From Aspidapion aeneum (Eukaryota; Arthropoda; Insecta; Coleoptera; Brentidae): a stretch of 64,000 bases of DNA. Within the stretch, counting starts at the first letter, position 1. Each line of letters begins with the position of its first letter. The notes beneath the pieces were generated by a model. The model searched no databases and was not told the origin of the DNA. It was given only the letters and a program-made list of their open reading frames with translations. Shown piece by piece: positions 11,551 through 23,123 of the stretch. The stretch spans positions 67,391,908 through 67,455,907 of the forward strand of contig OY755038.1 in the NCBI GenBank assembly GCA_963576565.1. The letters run 5' to 3'. Both the position numbers and the translations under genes were made by a program.

Positions 11551-13955
11551 CAGGCTATACCATTATCTTTGAGATAACTTTTTTCAGACCATAGCATAGC
11601 AAGGTAAAGATCAAAAAATTGCTTGATTTGGTTAGGAGTCAGTCGTTTTTCTTGAATAATTTCATAAAAAAGACAATTTAATATACAATTTCAATGCGCT
11701 AATAGAGATAAACGTATACATGGTGAATATTCGCTTCATAAAGCTTAACTTATCTAGCGATTTAATCCTCCTCCTCTCGATAGCATGCGCGCGGCCAGTT
11801 CATGTTAAAAAGAGATGAATCGCAGTTGAGTTGATCCGGTGCTAAATCAATATAAGTATGGGATTAATCCAAGATGGTGTATGTCTAAAAGACAGTTCCG
11901 TATCTATTTATATTTTGCGATTTTGTTCATTTGAGATTTTTCTATAAACAAGAATTTGTGAAGTGAACGAAAATTCCATTAAAAGTTAAATTTTTTAAAT
12001 TTTGGCTGTGTATTTAAATTATAGACGGTAAATAAAAGTATAGATGTATATCATAATTGGTTTTAAATACATAATGTGGCTTGAAAAAAAAGTACCTATA
12101 TCTTGAGTTATAAAAAAATCTTAATATCTTAAAAACTCTATAGTGTCCTGTGGAGTCCGATAGATAATTTCTGTACACCTACTGTGGGCAGCTAATCACC
12201 CCTTGTGTACACCCGTTTCCTATGTATTTTTCATAGTATACCGGGTGGGCCAAAAAAACCGGACAATTTTTTCATTATTATAACTTTTGAACTATACCAT
12301 CGATTTTAATGGGAAAAACTGTATTGGGCATAGAATTAATCAGAGTTTTGAACAAATAATTTTTTTTGTCCGTCATTTCAAAATCCAAGATGGTGGACGA
12401 AATAAAATTGTACCCTTCAAAGATGCTTGTTTATTCTTGTGTTGCGAACACGTTTTAAGAATTTATTTAAATCACTAAAAAATCAACGTTCTTGCCAGGT
12501 ATAACAAGGTATAAATCAGCAAAATCGGTTTAGTGGTTCTAAAAAAAATATATTTTTGTTTTAACCCATGTTTTGAATATTAAACGATTATTCAATCATG
12601 TCTGCATTTATTTCCTTATAAATTCATCACTACTGAACCGATTTTGATGAAATACAAAATATCCTAGATTCTTAAAAAAAATTTTACCACGACAGTTAAA
12701 TAATTTTTTTCTGCTTACGTGTTTTGGGTTTAACAAGCATATTATGTTTTGGTATTATATATATAGAAAAATTTTTAGAATGTAAAGATTTTAAATTTTA
12801 AATTAATATTTAATATTTATATATGAATAAAAATGATTTGTTTTTGAAAATAAATTTTAACCCAAGTCAAAAAATAATATTGCAAAAACGTGTCTTTGCT
12901 AAACTCTTTGCGTCGTTCCTCTAATTGCTTTTGCGTGCGGTGAAGTTTTACTCTGTGTACTTACGAAAAAACTATATGTATTTTTATGTAAAAAATAAAA
13001 ACATTTTATTTAAACATCCGTAAATTCCAAAGCTGACGCGAGTAACTTTGCGAGTGTTGTTTTATTTATACTGGGTCTTTCCATCCATAGTAAGAATTAA
13101 TTGACCAGATTTTAGCGAAAGTTCATGCCGATATATGCTTTGTTCGGACGAGTGATTTTAAGAAAAAAAAGTTTATATACATATGGGCTCGAAATATAAA
13201 GTTTTTAAGGTACAGGGTGTCAAACTTTTAAAAAAATCGGTTGTGGGCCACTGACAATTTTTGATTTTGTGTATTTTTTTATAACTAAGCAAATCCAAAA
13301 TACAACTTTTTTACTTCATAAGTTTTTTCGCATCGCTCTTAGTTTTCGAGATAAAAAAAAACACTTTATTATCATTTCCTAAATATGGAATGCGGACTTG
13401 CAATAAAGTGTTTTATATTTTTTATCTCTAAAACAAATCATGGTAAAAAAAATACAAAAGACTAATTTGTTTTTGTAGTTACTTAATCAAATAAAAGAAA
13501 AAAAATACCGAATTTGGAAAATATTTAGTAACGCATAGTTTGTTCTCAAAAATATTGGTCACGATGTGCTTCGGCACATCACTGGACTTAATTATTTTAA
13601 TCTAATTAGTGCCAAATTCGCCTCTTGTCACTACAAACAGCACTGCCAAATTTCAAAGAAGTAGACTAAACGATTATAGGTATTATGATCGTTTATTTAT
13701 TTTGTCACCCTTAAAAATACGACCCCTAATGCATTATTTCCATGTTTTTTAGTAAGATCTTTTCTTTAAATTACTCAAAGGAGCACCACATACTTTAAAA
13801 ATACCCTGTAGCGTTTATGTTAGTCTAATTTGTGAACGATCCCTAACTTTATTTTTCGTCTAGTCTGCATCCGGACCTGTGCACCCTTGGGCAGCTTTTT
13901 TCTTGATGACAAGTTACACAGTCAAAAGTTATCTCAAAGATAATGGTATAGAGTT
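11551..13955. repeat. Widely spaced inverted copies of a 28-bp terminal-like motif
   Basis: CTATACCATTATCTTTGAGA (running on to AACTTTT) at about 11552-11580 is repeated in reverse complement at about 13924-13952. The same motif, more diverged, occurs at about 16855-16885 (forward) and 22049-22085 (reverse). The pair could be the termini of a 2.4-kb non-autonomous element or two independent copies of a short one. The DNA between contains no coding sequence that I recognise. A CCGGGTGGGCCAAAAAAACC sequence lies near 12241. Confidence 0.4.
13339..13431. repeat. Imperfect hairpin
   Basis: TTTTCGAGATAAAAAAAAAC followed by ACTTTATT on the left pairs with AATAAAGTGTTTT ... TTTATCTCTAAAAC on the right around a short loop. 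Weaker pairing extends outward to about 13270 and 13500, suggesting a fold-back MITE of roughly 230 bp. Confidence 0.5.
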
Positions 13956-15123
13956 TACATACCCAATATTAGGGGTCCTTATAATATAAAAAAACGTTCA
14001 CAATTTTTTATAATGTCAACGTTGCTTTACAAAGTAGCTCTCTGAAATAAATGTCGTCATTGTATTTTGCAATTTTTTCGAAATTTTGAGACACTACGGA
14101 CATAACGAACCCCGTATTTGTATTCGCTGCAGTAGAAACCATTTTTTTTTGTTCTATTTGCCCGAGTTATTATTGTTTAATTTAAGTTTTTCCTCTGTGC
14201 GCTATTTTTCGTAAGCACTTTTTTCCACAGTCGATTTCTTCCTTAAGTACCTTTTTTTCTGTGCGCTATTTTTACTGTCTGTTTATTTCCTAAAAATGTT
14301 TAGCCTTTAACTTATCTGTAGTAGCTAACCGCCCTTATACTTTATATTTTCGGTTTCTGGGTGCGTAATTACCAAACAAAAATTGTCAAAAATAATACCG
14401 TTCCTAGCCAATGCTTCGACGGGCTAGGAAGGTAAAAACCAGTTGCAGAAAAATAAGACTAAGCAAATAATTAGGTATGCCTTTAATTCTCAGAGTAAGG
14501 AGAGAATATATAGATAGTCTTCAGAAAAAATTGATAAAGATCGTGCTTAAGACTTAATTTTAAAAATAGTTGATCGGGAACCGTCTTTTTGGAAAAAACA
14601 AGCCGCTTAAAAAATCCAATAGGAAGCAGGTTTTTCTAAGCAAGTTAAACACAACAAAATTTAAGACTTTAGTGTCATTTCAAACCCTATAAGCTTTAGA
14701 AAAGCGCAAAAAATTATTTACTAGTGTATTTTTAATAAGATAACCTTCAGTTTGGTTGACAAAAGAAGCGGTCGCGGTTATCATATTTTAAAATCCATTT
14801 ATTGTCTAATTAACGCTAAGGATTCCTTATAATTGTATTCGTTGTTGCACATGGCTATTATTATTCTTATTTGTGGTGTATAGTACTCCTAAATTATTTT
14901 TTTTTCTATATTTAGTTCCTTAATAGCAGTCTGTCATCTAATAAGTTTATGCACAAACCTTTACAATGTGGTGTTAAGACAATTTTAGGTAGGTATATTC
15001 ATTTGTGGATCTATCGATCCAAAGCAAACTTGATAAATTTTAAGATAGTGAGTTGACGTGTTCACAACGTATTACCATTTTTGTTAACTATGACGAAATC
15101 AGGTTTATTCTTAACACTTCGTG
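13956..15123. other. Anonymous AT-rich DNA
   Basis: I see no gene, RNA or clear repeat structure between the motif at 13924-13952 and the hAT-type element at 15132. Confidence 0.5.
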
Positions 15124-15131
15124 AGGTGGGG
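15124..15131. repeat. Target site duplication, left (AGGTGGGG)
   Basis: Eight bases identical to 16142-16149 on the other side of the hAT-type element, directly adjoining both termini. Confidence 0.85.
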
Positions 15132-16141
15132 CAGAGCTGTCACAAGTACATTATGTAAGTACTTTAAGATTTGTAAAAGTACTTGAAGTACTTCAAGTAC
15201 TAAGTACATATAAAAGTACTTGATTTTTTCCAAGTCTTTTACTTTTACAATAAAAGGACTTCAACTACTCTAAATCAAAAAATATAAAAATTGCCAGATA
15301 TATAAAAAAAAATACCAAAAATGTTAAAAAATTTCAAAAAAGTAAAAAATGTGAAAAAACGTCTTCAAAAAATATCTAAGATGACAAAAAATTTCAAAAA
15401 TCGTCAAAAATGTAAAAAAAAATTAAATAAGTACTTCAAGATGTAAGAAAATGTAAAACATGTCAAAAATGTTTACAAAATTTTCAACCTGAAAGGTTTT
15501 ATATTTGGAATAATATTGTATGTAAATATGTATTACTTATATACCTAAATTGCATTTATTTATTTTTTCTGAACTCATTATTTTACAGACAAATGCCATA
15601 GAAATGTAATGGAAAGAGATAATATTGTACTAAAATTTTTTAAAATATATTAAGTTTTTCTGTATCAAATTGCATACCGTTGTTCCAAATAGATCATATT
15701 TGCGTAAATCCAAATAAACTCTTGTAAAACAGGGATGCATCAATAATTTTTAAATCACACATAGAAAGTACTATTTTTATAATGGCCCACAAACTGCTTA
15801 AAAACTTGTTTAAATCAAACTAAATAAATCAGCATAACAAAAGTACTTCGAATGTACTTGAAGTACAACGAATATACTTGAAGTACTTTAAATGTACTTG
15901 AGGTACTTTGAATGTACTTGAAGTACTTTGAATGTATTTGAAGTACTTATAATGTACTTGAAATACTGTACTTGACCAAATCAAGTACATTTCCAAGTAC
16001 ATTGTTAAAAGTACTTCAAGTACCAAGTACAATTACCGGATTGTAGATGTACCTCAAGTACAGTACTTGAAGTACTTGAAGTAGTTGTAAGTACTTGAAG
16101 CACAATTTCAAGTTCTGTACTTGAAGTACCTGACAGCTCTG
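15132..16141. mobile_element. Non-autonomous hAT-type transposon with AAGTACTTG repeats
   Basis: The ends are perfect 11-bp inverted repeats, CAGAGCTGTCA at 15132-15142 and TGACAGCTCTG at 16131-16141. They are flanked by identical 8-bp direct repeats AGGTGGGG (15124-15131 and 16142-16149). A CAG start and an 8-bp target duplication are characteristic of the hAT superfamily. Both subterminal regions (about 15140-15240 and 15840-16130) are dense arrays of AAGTACTTGAAGTACTTC-type units, which are themselves palindromic. The middle is AT-rich with loose AAAATGTCAAAAA repeats. There is no transposase, so mobility would depend on an autonomous relative. The open frame at 15829-16032 (minus) is just translated repeat. 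Confidence 0.85.
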
Positions 16142-16149
16142 AGGTGGGG
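16142..16149. repeat. Target site duplication, right (AGGTGGGG)
   Basis: Right partner of the 8-bp duplication. The next bases (TGGGG) continue a G-rich run, so the target was G-rich single-copy sequence. Confidence 0.85.
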
Positions 16150-16604
16150 TGGGGTAAGCGCTCACCAAATCTCAAGACGCTATTCTTGACGTCCGTGAGG
16201 TTAACTTAAATTCAACACCTTTTTCTACAGGGAAATAAATCCACGGGAATTGTTGTAATGTTTATAATCTTACCTTTGCCTGTCAGTTTTGATTCGGCGA
16301 GCTTTTACTTTTTACCTATTTTTGTGAAAAAGGTAAAACGATCAAACACTCGAAAACAAAATTGACCACCAAAATTAAGGTTAGATAAAATAGGTAATTC
16401 GCCTATTTTCCCTTTAATCAATAATAAAAGTGGATATTTTTGGTTCTAGGGGGGGGGGATAATTACCACGTTACCCACCCCCTTAAATCCGCGCTTGTCC
16501 TGCGGATTCATTTATCCTTGGAAAAAGATGGTGAACTTAAGACCACCGGTGGACTTAAGTCCACCCGTAAAAGTAAACATTTCGCTCACCTTAAATTGAA
16601 GACC
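16150..16604. other. Anonymous DNA
   Basis: No gene seen. It contains a poly-G run near 16450-16460 and a small palindrome GTGGACTTAAGTCCAC near 16545-16565. Confidence 0.45.
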
Positions 16605-16850
16605 CTGTATGTATGACTTATATTTACTAAAGAGAGACGCGACAAACCCATTAAAGTCACTAAAATTAACATTTTTTGGTTATGTAATTTTCTTGTCAAG
16701 TGCATTTGCGTTCCACTAAAATAATTTAAATTGTCAACCTATAAATAAATACGTTTCTTCGCAATCGTTTATTTTTAATTCGACTTAAATAAATTTGACT
16801 CTAAAGAGTGTGTCGCGTCTCTTTTTCTTTAACATATGTCATACATACAG
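16605..16850. repeat. Inverted-repeat MITE, about 246 bp
   Basis: The left arm at 16605-16647 starts CTGTATGTATGACTTAT and runs into AAAGAGAGACGCGACA. The right arm at 16809-16850 is its imperfect reverse complement, containing TGTCGCGTCTCT and ATGTCATACATACAG. The interior is AT-rich and non-coding. A target duplication is not clear. Confidence 0.6.
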
Positions 16851-16916
16851 TACATACCATTATTCTTGAGACAACTTTTTGTAACTTTTTTTCGTTGGTC
16901 TATGCTGTTTGTTATG

Positions 16917-16930
16917 GTAAACAGCTGATA
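16917..16930. repeat. 14-bp direct repeat, left of the LINE pair
   Basis: GTAAACAGCTGATA here recurs exactly at 22034-22047. The left copy adjoins the 5' end of the Jockey element and the right copy adjoins the truncated 5' end of the RTE copy. Length and position fit a LINE target site duplication enclosing both elements. Confidence 0.7.
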
Positions 16931-17038
16931 CTACTATGTCGGCTTAGAACGTTTTTCTACGATGTCCGACGCGTATTCTCCACCTCCTTCGATCCTGACA
17001 GTCATCTTCCGTATTATTATATCAGTAGTCAAAATACT

Positions 17039-17152
17039 ATGGAACAAACACTACAATTAATTTTGGAGAAATTGAACAAACTTGATGAGCGATTAACTAA
17101 ACTAGAAAGTAGCAATAACGGAGCTACCAATATGCCTCAAAATGGTCAGTAA
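17039..17152 (+). CDS. 37-residue coiled-coil upstream ORF of the Jockey element
   Basis: This short frame starts at the ATG at 17039 and encodes 37 residues. It has a leucine heptad pattern (LQLILEKLNKLDERLTKLE) and then a polar tail. It overlaps the ORF2 start (ATG 17142) by 11 bases, the arrangement seen between ORF1 and ORF2 of many LINEs. A full Jockey ORF1 would be several hundred residues with zinc knuckles, so this is either a remnant or a minimal ORF1. The frame is open upstream to 16808 without a convincing earlier start. It could equally be a chance frame; the amphipathic helix is the only positive evidence. Confidence 0.4.
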   Translation: MEQTLQLILEKLNKLDERLTKLESSNNGATNMPQNGQ

Positions 17153-19794
17153 TCTTAGAATCCTAGCTTGGAATGCCAATGGTCTCTTGCAACATCAGCA
17201 AGACTTGCAAGTTATTCTAGACAGAAAAAATTGACGTCTGTCTTGTGTCAGAAACGCATTTCACTAACCAGTCTCACATTAAATTTAAAGGTTATAAAGT
17301 GTATCATACAACTCACCCTAGCAATACTGCACATGGGGGAAGTGCTGTAATAATTAAAGAAAATATATCACACTATGAGGAGATGGGATATAAAACCATA
17401 GAGATTCAAACTACATTAGTAAGTGTAAAAACCAAAACATATACATTAGTCATAAGTGCTGTCTATATACCACCAAGGCACTTACTAAAGAAAAATCAAT
17501 ATCTTAATTTTCTCAGAAAATTAGGAAACCGTTTTATAATTGGAGGTGACTTTAATGCAAAAAATACCTACTGGGGATCTAGACTGACGAACTCTAAAGG
17601 AAAAGAACTTTTGCAAGCTATTAGTGAATATCAATGTGAGCCGATATCAACTGGTAAGGCCACATACTATCCAACAGATCCAGGAAAAATTCCAGATCTA
17701 ATTGATTTTTTTATAGTAAAAAATATATCTTTAAGTTTTGTAGATATAGAAGAAAGTTTTGATTTACACTCAGATCATTCACCTATTATTCTAACTCTTA
17801 GTAAAAACATAATAAAGAAAGAAGCAAATATCTCACTAGTTAATAAACTGACTGACTGGATTAGTTTTAAACAAAGTCTGTCAGAAAAAACAAACCTATC
17901 AGTACCATTGCAAACGCCAGAACAAATCGATAAAGAAGTTGATTATTTTGTTACAAATATTCAACAAGCAGCTTGGGAAAACAGTCCAAAACCAAAGAGA
18001 ATTTTTAAGGGAAAAAACTATCCAAAGGAAATTAGAGACCTTATATTGGAAAAAAGGAAACTAAAGTGGCAACAAAGCCGTGATCCTCGGGACAAAACAA
18101 ATCTCAACAACATGACGCAGCGCATTAGGCGAGAAATTCTAGTAATAAAAAATGAATCTATTAACCATTTTCTTAATGAACTTACAGATGATAAAAATAC
18201 CGACTATTCCCTTTGGAAAGCAACCAAAGATTTTAAAAGACCAATTATCCAAATTCCACCCATACGAAAATCTAACAACCATTGGGCAAGGAGTAACGAA
18301 GAAAAAGCAGATATTTTTGCAAGTCATTTAGAAAAAACATTTCAGCCCCACGAAGCACCAGATGAACACTTTCATTTAAATGAACGCCATCAAATCGAGG
18401 ACCATATTAAGCTTACATCACCAAAAGAAATATTAACAGAAATCAAAAATATTAATTCGAAAAAAGCCCCAGGGTACGATCTTATTAACGGGGTAGTCAT
18501 AAAACAACTCCCCAGAAAAGCTATCGTAAAACTATGCAACCTAATTAATGCGTCTTTTAGGCTTAGGTATGTACCTAAACTGTGGAAAGTTGCAGAAGTT
18601 ATCATGATTCCAAAACCGGGAAAACCACTCCATGACGTGTCATCTTACAGGCTAATATCTTTGCTGCCAATTATATCCAAGCTCTATGAAAAATTATTGC
18701 TTAAAAGAATAAAACCCATCATAGAAAGACAAGAAATTATTCCATCTCATCAATTTGGTTTTCGAGACAAGCATTCCACAATAGATCAAGTACACAGAAT
18801 TACTAATATAATAGAAAAAGCACTAGAAGAGGGAAAAGTTTGTTCTGCAGTTTTTCTAGATGTAGCACAAGCATTTGACAAAGTGTGGCATGAAGGCCTT
18901 AATTTTAAACTAAAAAGGTTTCTGCCAAAACAGTATTCGGATATTTTAGAATCATACATATCTGATAGACATTTTAGAGTAAAACAGGAAGACTCATACT
19001 CAAATTTAAGAGAAATTCAAGCAGGCGTGCCCCAGGGTAGCGTACTAGGCCCTTATCTATACTTATTATTCACTTGTGATATCCCAAAGCCAGAAAATTG
19101 TCACTTAGCAACATTTGCCGATGATACTGGTTTATTGACGGTAGAAAAATCTATTGAAAAATGCATAGAGAAACTTCAGGATGCAGTCACCCAAATTCAC
19201 AGTTGGACCACAAAGTGGCGAATAAAATTAAATGAAACCAAATCAATTCATGTTGATTTTACAAACAAAAATATAAATCACATACAAATAACAATTAACA
19301 ACATTCCAGTACCATATTCGAATCAGGCAAAATATCTAGGTATGACACTTGATTCCAAATTGCGCTGGAAAGCACATGTTAAGAAAAAAAAAGAAGAACT
19401 TGAGATAAGGTATAGAAAAATGAACTGGCTAATTGGAAGGAAGTCCAATTTAACAATTCATAATAAGTTACTGATTTATAGACAAATACTGAAACCAGTA
19501 TGGACATATGGTATTCAACTATGGGGTTGTGCTAAAGAGAGTAACATTCTAGTTGTACAGAGATTTCAAAATAAAGTATTAAGAAACATTGTGAATGCAC
19601 CTTGGTACGTTCGAAATAGTGACCTTCATCGAGATCTAAAAATCGAAACTGTAGCAGAGACTATAAAAAAGTACGCAAAAAGCCATGAAGATAGACTCCA
19701 TCGGCATGTGAATGTGGAAGCAATTCAGCTTCTAGACAATACTATGCTAGTTGGACGACTAAAAAGAGTGAAGCCGTTTGAGCTAGTAAACTAA
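17142..19794 (+). pseudogene. Jockey ORF2: endonuclease and reverse transcriptase, one frameshift
   Basis: Encodes AP-type endonuclease followed by RT, which nick the target and copy the element RNA. ATG 17142 opens with an NLRILAWNANGL block typical of LINE endonucleases. The frame stops at 17232 because of an apparent extra A in the six-A run at 17225-17230, and coding continues uninterrupted in the next frame to 19794 (849 codons). Endonuclease motifs: LVSETH (catalytic Glu), GGDFNAKNTYWGSRLTN and SDHSPI. RT motifs: KKAPGYD, SYRLISLLPI, HQFGFR, FLDVAQAFDKVWH, GVPQGSVLGP and FADD at 19114-19125. The GGDFNAK...WGSRLTN signature matches the Jockey clade. With only one homopolymer indel in 2.6 kb, this is a young copy, or intact with a sequence error. 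Confidence 0.85.
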
Positions 19795-20005
19795 GTGAAT
19801 TACACATAAAACAAAATAATGCTATAAACACAACACAATTGTGAGTTACAGACTAAACAAAGCGGGGAAAACTGTTGAGTGAACCCTAAGTTTAAATCTG
19901 ACTTTTCTAGTAAATTAAGTTAAAACAAAATTGCTAATTAGTCTTATTGACTAGATTGTAATAAAAAAAAACACAGTGTGTTTGACAAATAAAAATAAAA
20001 AAAAA
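19795..20005 (+). other. Jockey 3' UTR and A-rich tail
   Basis: Non-coding stretch after the ORF2 stop ending in AAATAAAAATAAAAAAAAA. No clear target duplication follows the tail; the next sequence is the RTE copy B 3' end. Confidence 0.65.
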
Positions 20006-22033
20006 TCTTCCGTCAGGTTTTTTTGACTCATTGATTTTTTTGACTCATCATCACACCCTTTTTTCTGCGCCCTATTGGTTGCCATTCTAGGACCTGCTTT
20101 GGTAATCTTTTGTCGCTCATCCATTGTACATGGCCGTACCATATCAGTTGCCTTTTAGTGATGTCATCCGTTATGCTTCCCTCGATTCCCATTCTTTCTT
20201 TTATGATCTCATTTTTTATATGATCTGTTCTAGATATTCTCATTGATCTTCTTATTGCATCCATTTCGACACTTTCCATTTTTGTTTTGTATTTTTCTGT
20301 TACGCGACAAGTCTCTATACCATACAACAGCGTGCTTTTCACCATTGTTTCATATATGTTAAATTTTACATTCTTTTTTATCTCTCAGCTCCATAAAATA
20401 CTGTTAAGACAACCAATAACCTTTTTTGCTTTTACTATTCTTTTTTCCAGTTCTTTACAGTCTGTTCCCGTCTTATCAAATGTGACACCCAAGTATACAT
20501 ACTCATTACATGGAGATATTGTTTGTCCATTTTCTAGTTCTAATTCACTTGATTCGTTTCCAATACATAAGTACTGTGTCTTGTCCACGTTCACTTTTAA
20601 CCCCCACTTTTGGTATTCTTCCGTTAACTTTCTCATCATATACTTCATGTCTTCTTTATCATTAGCTACAATTACTTGGTCGTCAGCAAACTGTAGTGTG
20701 TATATGGTAAATCGGTCGTTAAGTTGTATTTCCATGCCGCGTACTTTGCGTTTCCAGTTTTTTAGAGCTACTACGATATATATTTTAAAAAGAGTTGGGG
20801 AGATACAACATCCGTGTCTTATGCCTTTCGTTACCAGGAATTCTTTTGAAAGTCGATTTCCAATTTTAATTTTAGATTTTGACCCTTTGTATAGTCCTTT
20901 TATCGCTTTTATGTATGTATGATTGATATTAGTCTGCTCTAACACTGTCCATAATTTTTCTACTGGAACGGTATCATATGCTCTTTGTAGGTCCACAAAG
21001 GTAACATGAGTGTCTATATTTCTGGCGCTCCTTTTTTCAGTTACTTGTTTCAGACAAAAAACATTATCACTAAAAGATCTGCCTGCACGAAACCCACTTT
21101 GATCTTCTTCTCATTGTTCAATTAGATCTCTAAGAATCGTACCGTACAATCTACTTAGAGTACTGGTTACTGAAATTCCTCTGTAATTGTTGCAATCCAG
21201 CTTGTTTCCTTTTTTATGTATTGAGGATATGAATGCAATTTTCCAATCATCAGGTTCTGGATATCCGTTTATGCATTGATTGATAATATATGTGAGATTT
21301 TCTAGTAGATTCTCTGATCCATATTTAGCATTTCAGCATATATTCCCCCAGGTCCGTTAGCTTTTCCGGATTTAAGCTTTTTAATACTATTCTTTGTCAT
21401 TTCTTTTTGATGATTACTTCCTCTCCATGTACTTATATGTCTCTCCTCGGAGAGGCTGCCAGATATTCGGGTCTCCTCTCCTGCAGCAGTACCTTGTAGT
21501 GTTCTGTCCATTGTTCTGGTTTGATGATCTGGAGGTTTACTTTTTCTTTTTTTTACTGTAGAAATGAATTTCCATACTTCAGAACTCTGCCTACCTCCTA
21601 CTTGTGTATTTATATCTTGGCATTTGCGCTCGAACATTTCATTCATTTCTGTGCGTATCAAATTTCTTAGCTGTCTTCTGATATGCCTGTAGATTTCTAG
21701 GTCTCTTTGCTCTTTAGTACTGAGCCATTTCAAGTATGTGCGTTTTTTCTCCTTGACCGTTTCCTGTATTTCTTCCGTCCACCACATCTTACTGTTATTT
21801 CTATAATCTTGGTATCCAACAGCTTCTTTGCTTGCTTCCTTCAAGCATTTTACTATGTTTGTATATATCTCTTCAAACGAGTGATCTGTGTTTATTAATT
21901 TTTCATCTAATCGGTTCTGATACAATCTTTGAGTACTTTCGATTTCTACACTTCTAAAGTTGTGTTTTTGATTGTCTTCGATGCATTCTAAATTTTCATT
22001 TTCTCTAATACTTTCGTCCTTATTTGTTTTTCT
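20006..22033 (-). mobile_element. RTE-like LINE, copy B, 5'-truncated
   Basis: The 3' end is at about 20010 with a short tail of ATGAGTCAAAAAAA-like units, as is common for RTE-clade tails. The 5' end is at about 22032, where similarity to copy A stops abruptly (shared TTATTTGTTTTTC) and the 14-bp repeat begins. The endonuclease half is therefore missing. Sequence is close to copy A where both exist. Confidence 0.8.
20028..21960 (-). pseudogene. RTE-like linker and reverse transcriptase, frameshifted
   Basis: Minus-strand pieces in order. 21925-21302 is the linker with an NNSKMWWTEEIQETVKEKKR stretch, leading into KLKSGKANGPGG. A broken zone follows at about 21300-21000. RT 20996-20385 contains MDLQRAYDTVPVEKLW and LQFADDQVIVANDKED with the catalytic Asp pair. 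The C-terminal piece 20345-20028 has LLYGIETCRVTEKYKTK and an IWYGHVQWM motif seen in the C-terminal part of many RTE-like ORFs. Several indels and a deletion near 21110 make it non-functional. It supplies the 3' part that copy A lacks in this window. Confidence 0.8.
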
Positions 22034-22047
22034 GTAAACAGCTGATA
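22034..22047. repeat. 14-bp direct repeat, right of the LINE pair
   Basis: GTAAACAGCTGATA, identical to 16917-16930 and flush with the truncated 5' end of RTE copy B. Confidence 0.7.
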
Positions 22048-23123
22048 ACTGTCAAAAAATTGTCTCAAAAATAATGAAATGGAGTATGCAGGGTCTCCCG
22101 CTCACCTCACTGGCAGTCAAGAAGAATAGATGTCCTGTACCTGCAGATTGGTGGATTATTTTTGGCACAAGGTTTTTCGCAAAAAATAATAATAATTGAA
22201 GTATTTATTCCCATCCTTTTGCTTGGCAAAATTTACATAAATTTTCCTATAACTCAGAAACAAATTGGTAAACTTTAAAGTAGTATAGGAAACAATAAAC
22301 TTCAAGGCATTTTATGAACGATCAAAAATCAAATCTGATGCTTTTTTTAAAATTATTTATCCGTCACTTAATATTATAAAATACATAGTAATTATGTCGT
22401 GCTTGCGTGTTATATTGAGCGTGTCAGCAGGTCTCAGCTTGTATATTTAACAGCACATTCGTGTCTATCATGTGTTGCCGAAATTTTTTTTATGTTCACA
22501 TTTTTGTTTGACCTCCTTTTAAAAATTATTATTAAACACTAATTTATTATGTTATCTGAAGGCCAGAATTTATCCCGTTTGGCTTAAAAAAAATTCAGTC
22601 GGGTTAACAAGTAGAACTTTTACCAGGGGCATATGGTTAAATTTGAGTCAAGGGAAACATTTCTTTTTAAAACTTGCTTCTTTGTATTTTTTTATCGTTT
22701 TTAGTTTTCTGTAAAATTTAGTTTCTTGCTTTAGCCTACCGTTATTTATGATACCTATTTATCTTTTCATTAAAACTTTCTAAACGAAACCTTTAAAACA
22801 AACTATACGACAGTAGCGTATTTGGAAAAAAGTTTCGGGGTGGGGGGGGGGCAAGATTTTCTGAGGCCGCATTTTATGCTATTTTATGTTTGTATTCATG
22901 AAATATGAGGAAAATATCTATAAAAAGCTTAGCTTCGTGGGGGAGGTCCCCCTTATATACGTCACTGCTGTAAAATCACACAACTGTATAGTTTTAACGG
23001 CCATTGCAATATCTCTTGCAGAAACTGCACTGTGAAACGCGTATGTATGGAATCTAACAGACTGCTTATTTCAAGGCTAAAGGGTGCAAACTGAATACAC
23101 TCATTGGACTTGCATGCACTTAC
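22048..23123. other. Terminal-like motif and anonymous AT-rich DNA
   Basis: Starts with ACTGTCAAAAAATTGTCTCA, the reverse of the motif at 16855-16885. The two flanks of the LINE pair together resemble one short inverted-repeat element that was split by the insertion. The rest, to about 23120, has no recognised gene; poly-G near 22840-22852. Confidence 0.5.

Larger units (their letters stand above)
16931..20005 (+). mobile_element. Jockey-clade LINE
   Basis: Runs from the left 14-bp repeat through a ~108-bp leader, a tiny upstream ORF, ORF2 and a ~200-bp 3' UTR to an A-rich tail (ATAAAAATAAAAAAAAA ending near 20005). Its tail abuts the tail of the oppositely oriented RTE copy B. No zinc-knuckle ORF1 is present, so it is either 5'-truncated or of a form with a minimal ORF1. 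Confidence 0.8.

Noticed and set aside
15829..16032. Open frame on the minus strand in the AAGTACTTG region
   Set aside because: Translation of the repeat only; repetitive peptide with no coding support.
20287..20922. 211-codon plus-strand frame opposite RTE copy B (similar at 2480-2866)
   Set aside because: Antisense shadow of the RTE reverse transcriptase; repeated because both RTE copies share it.
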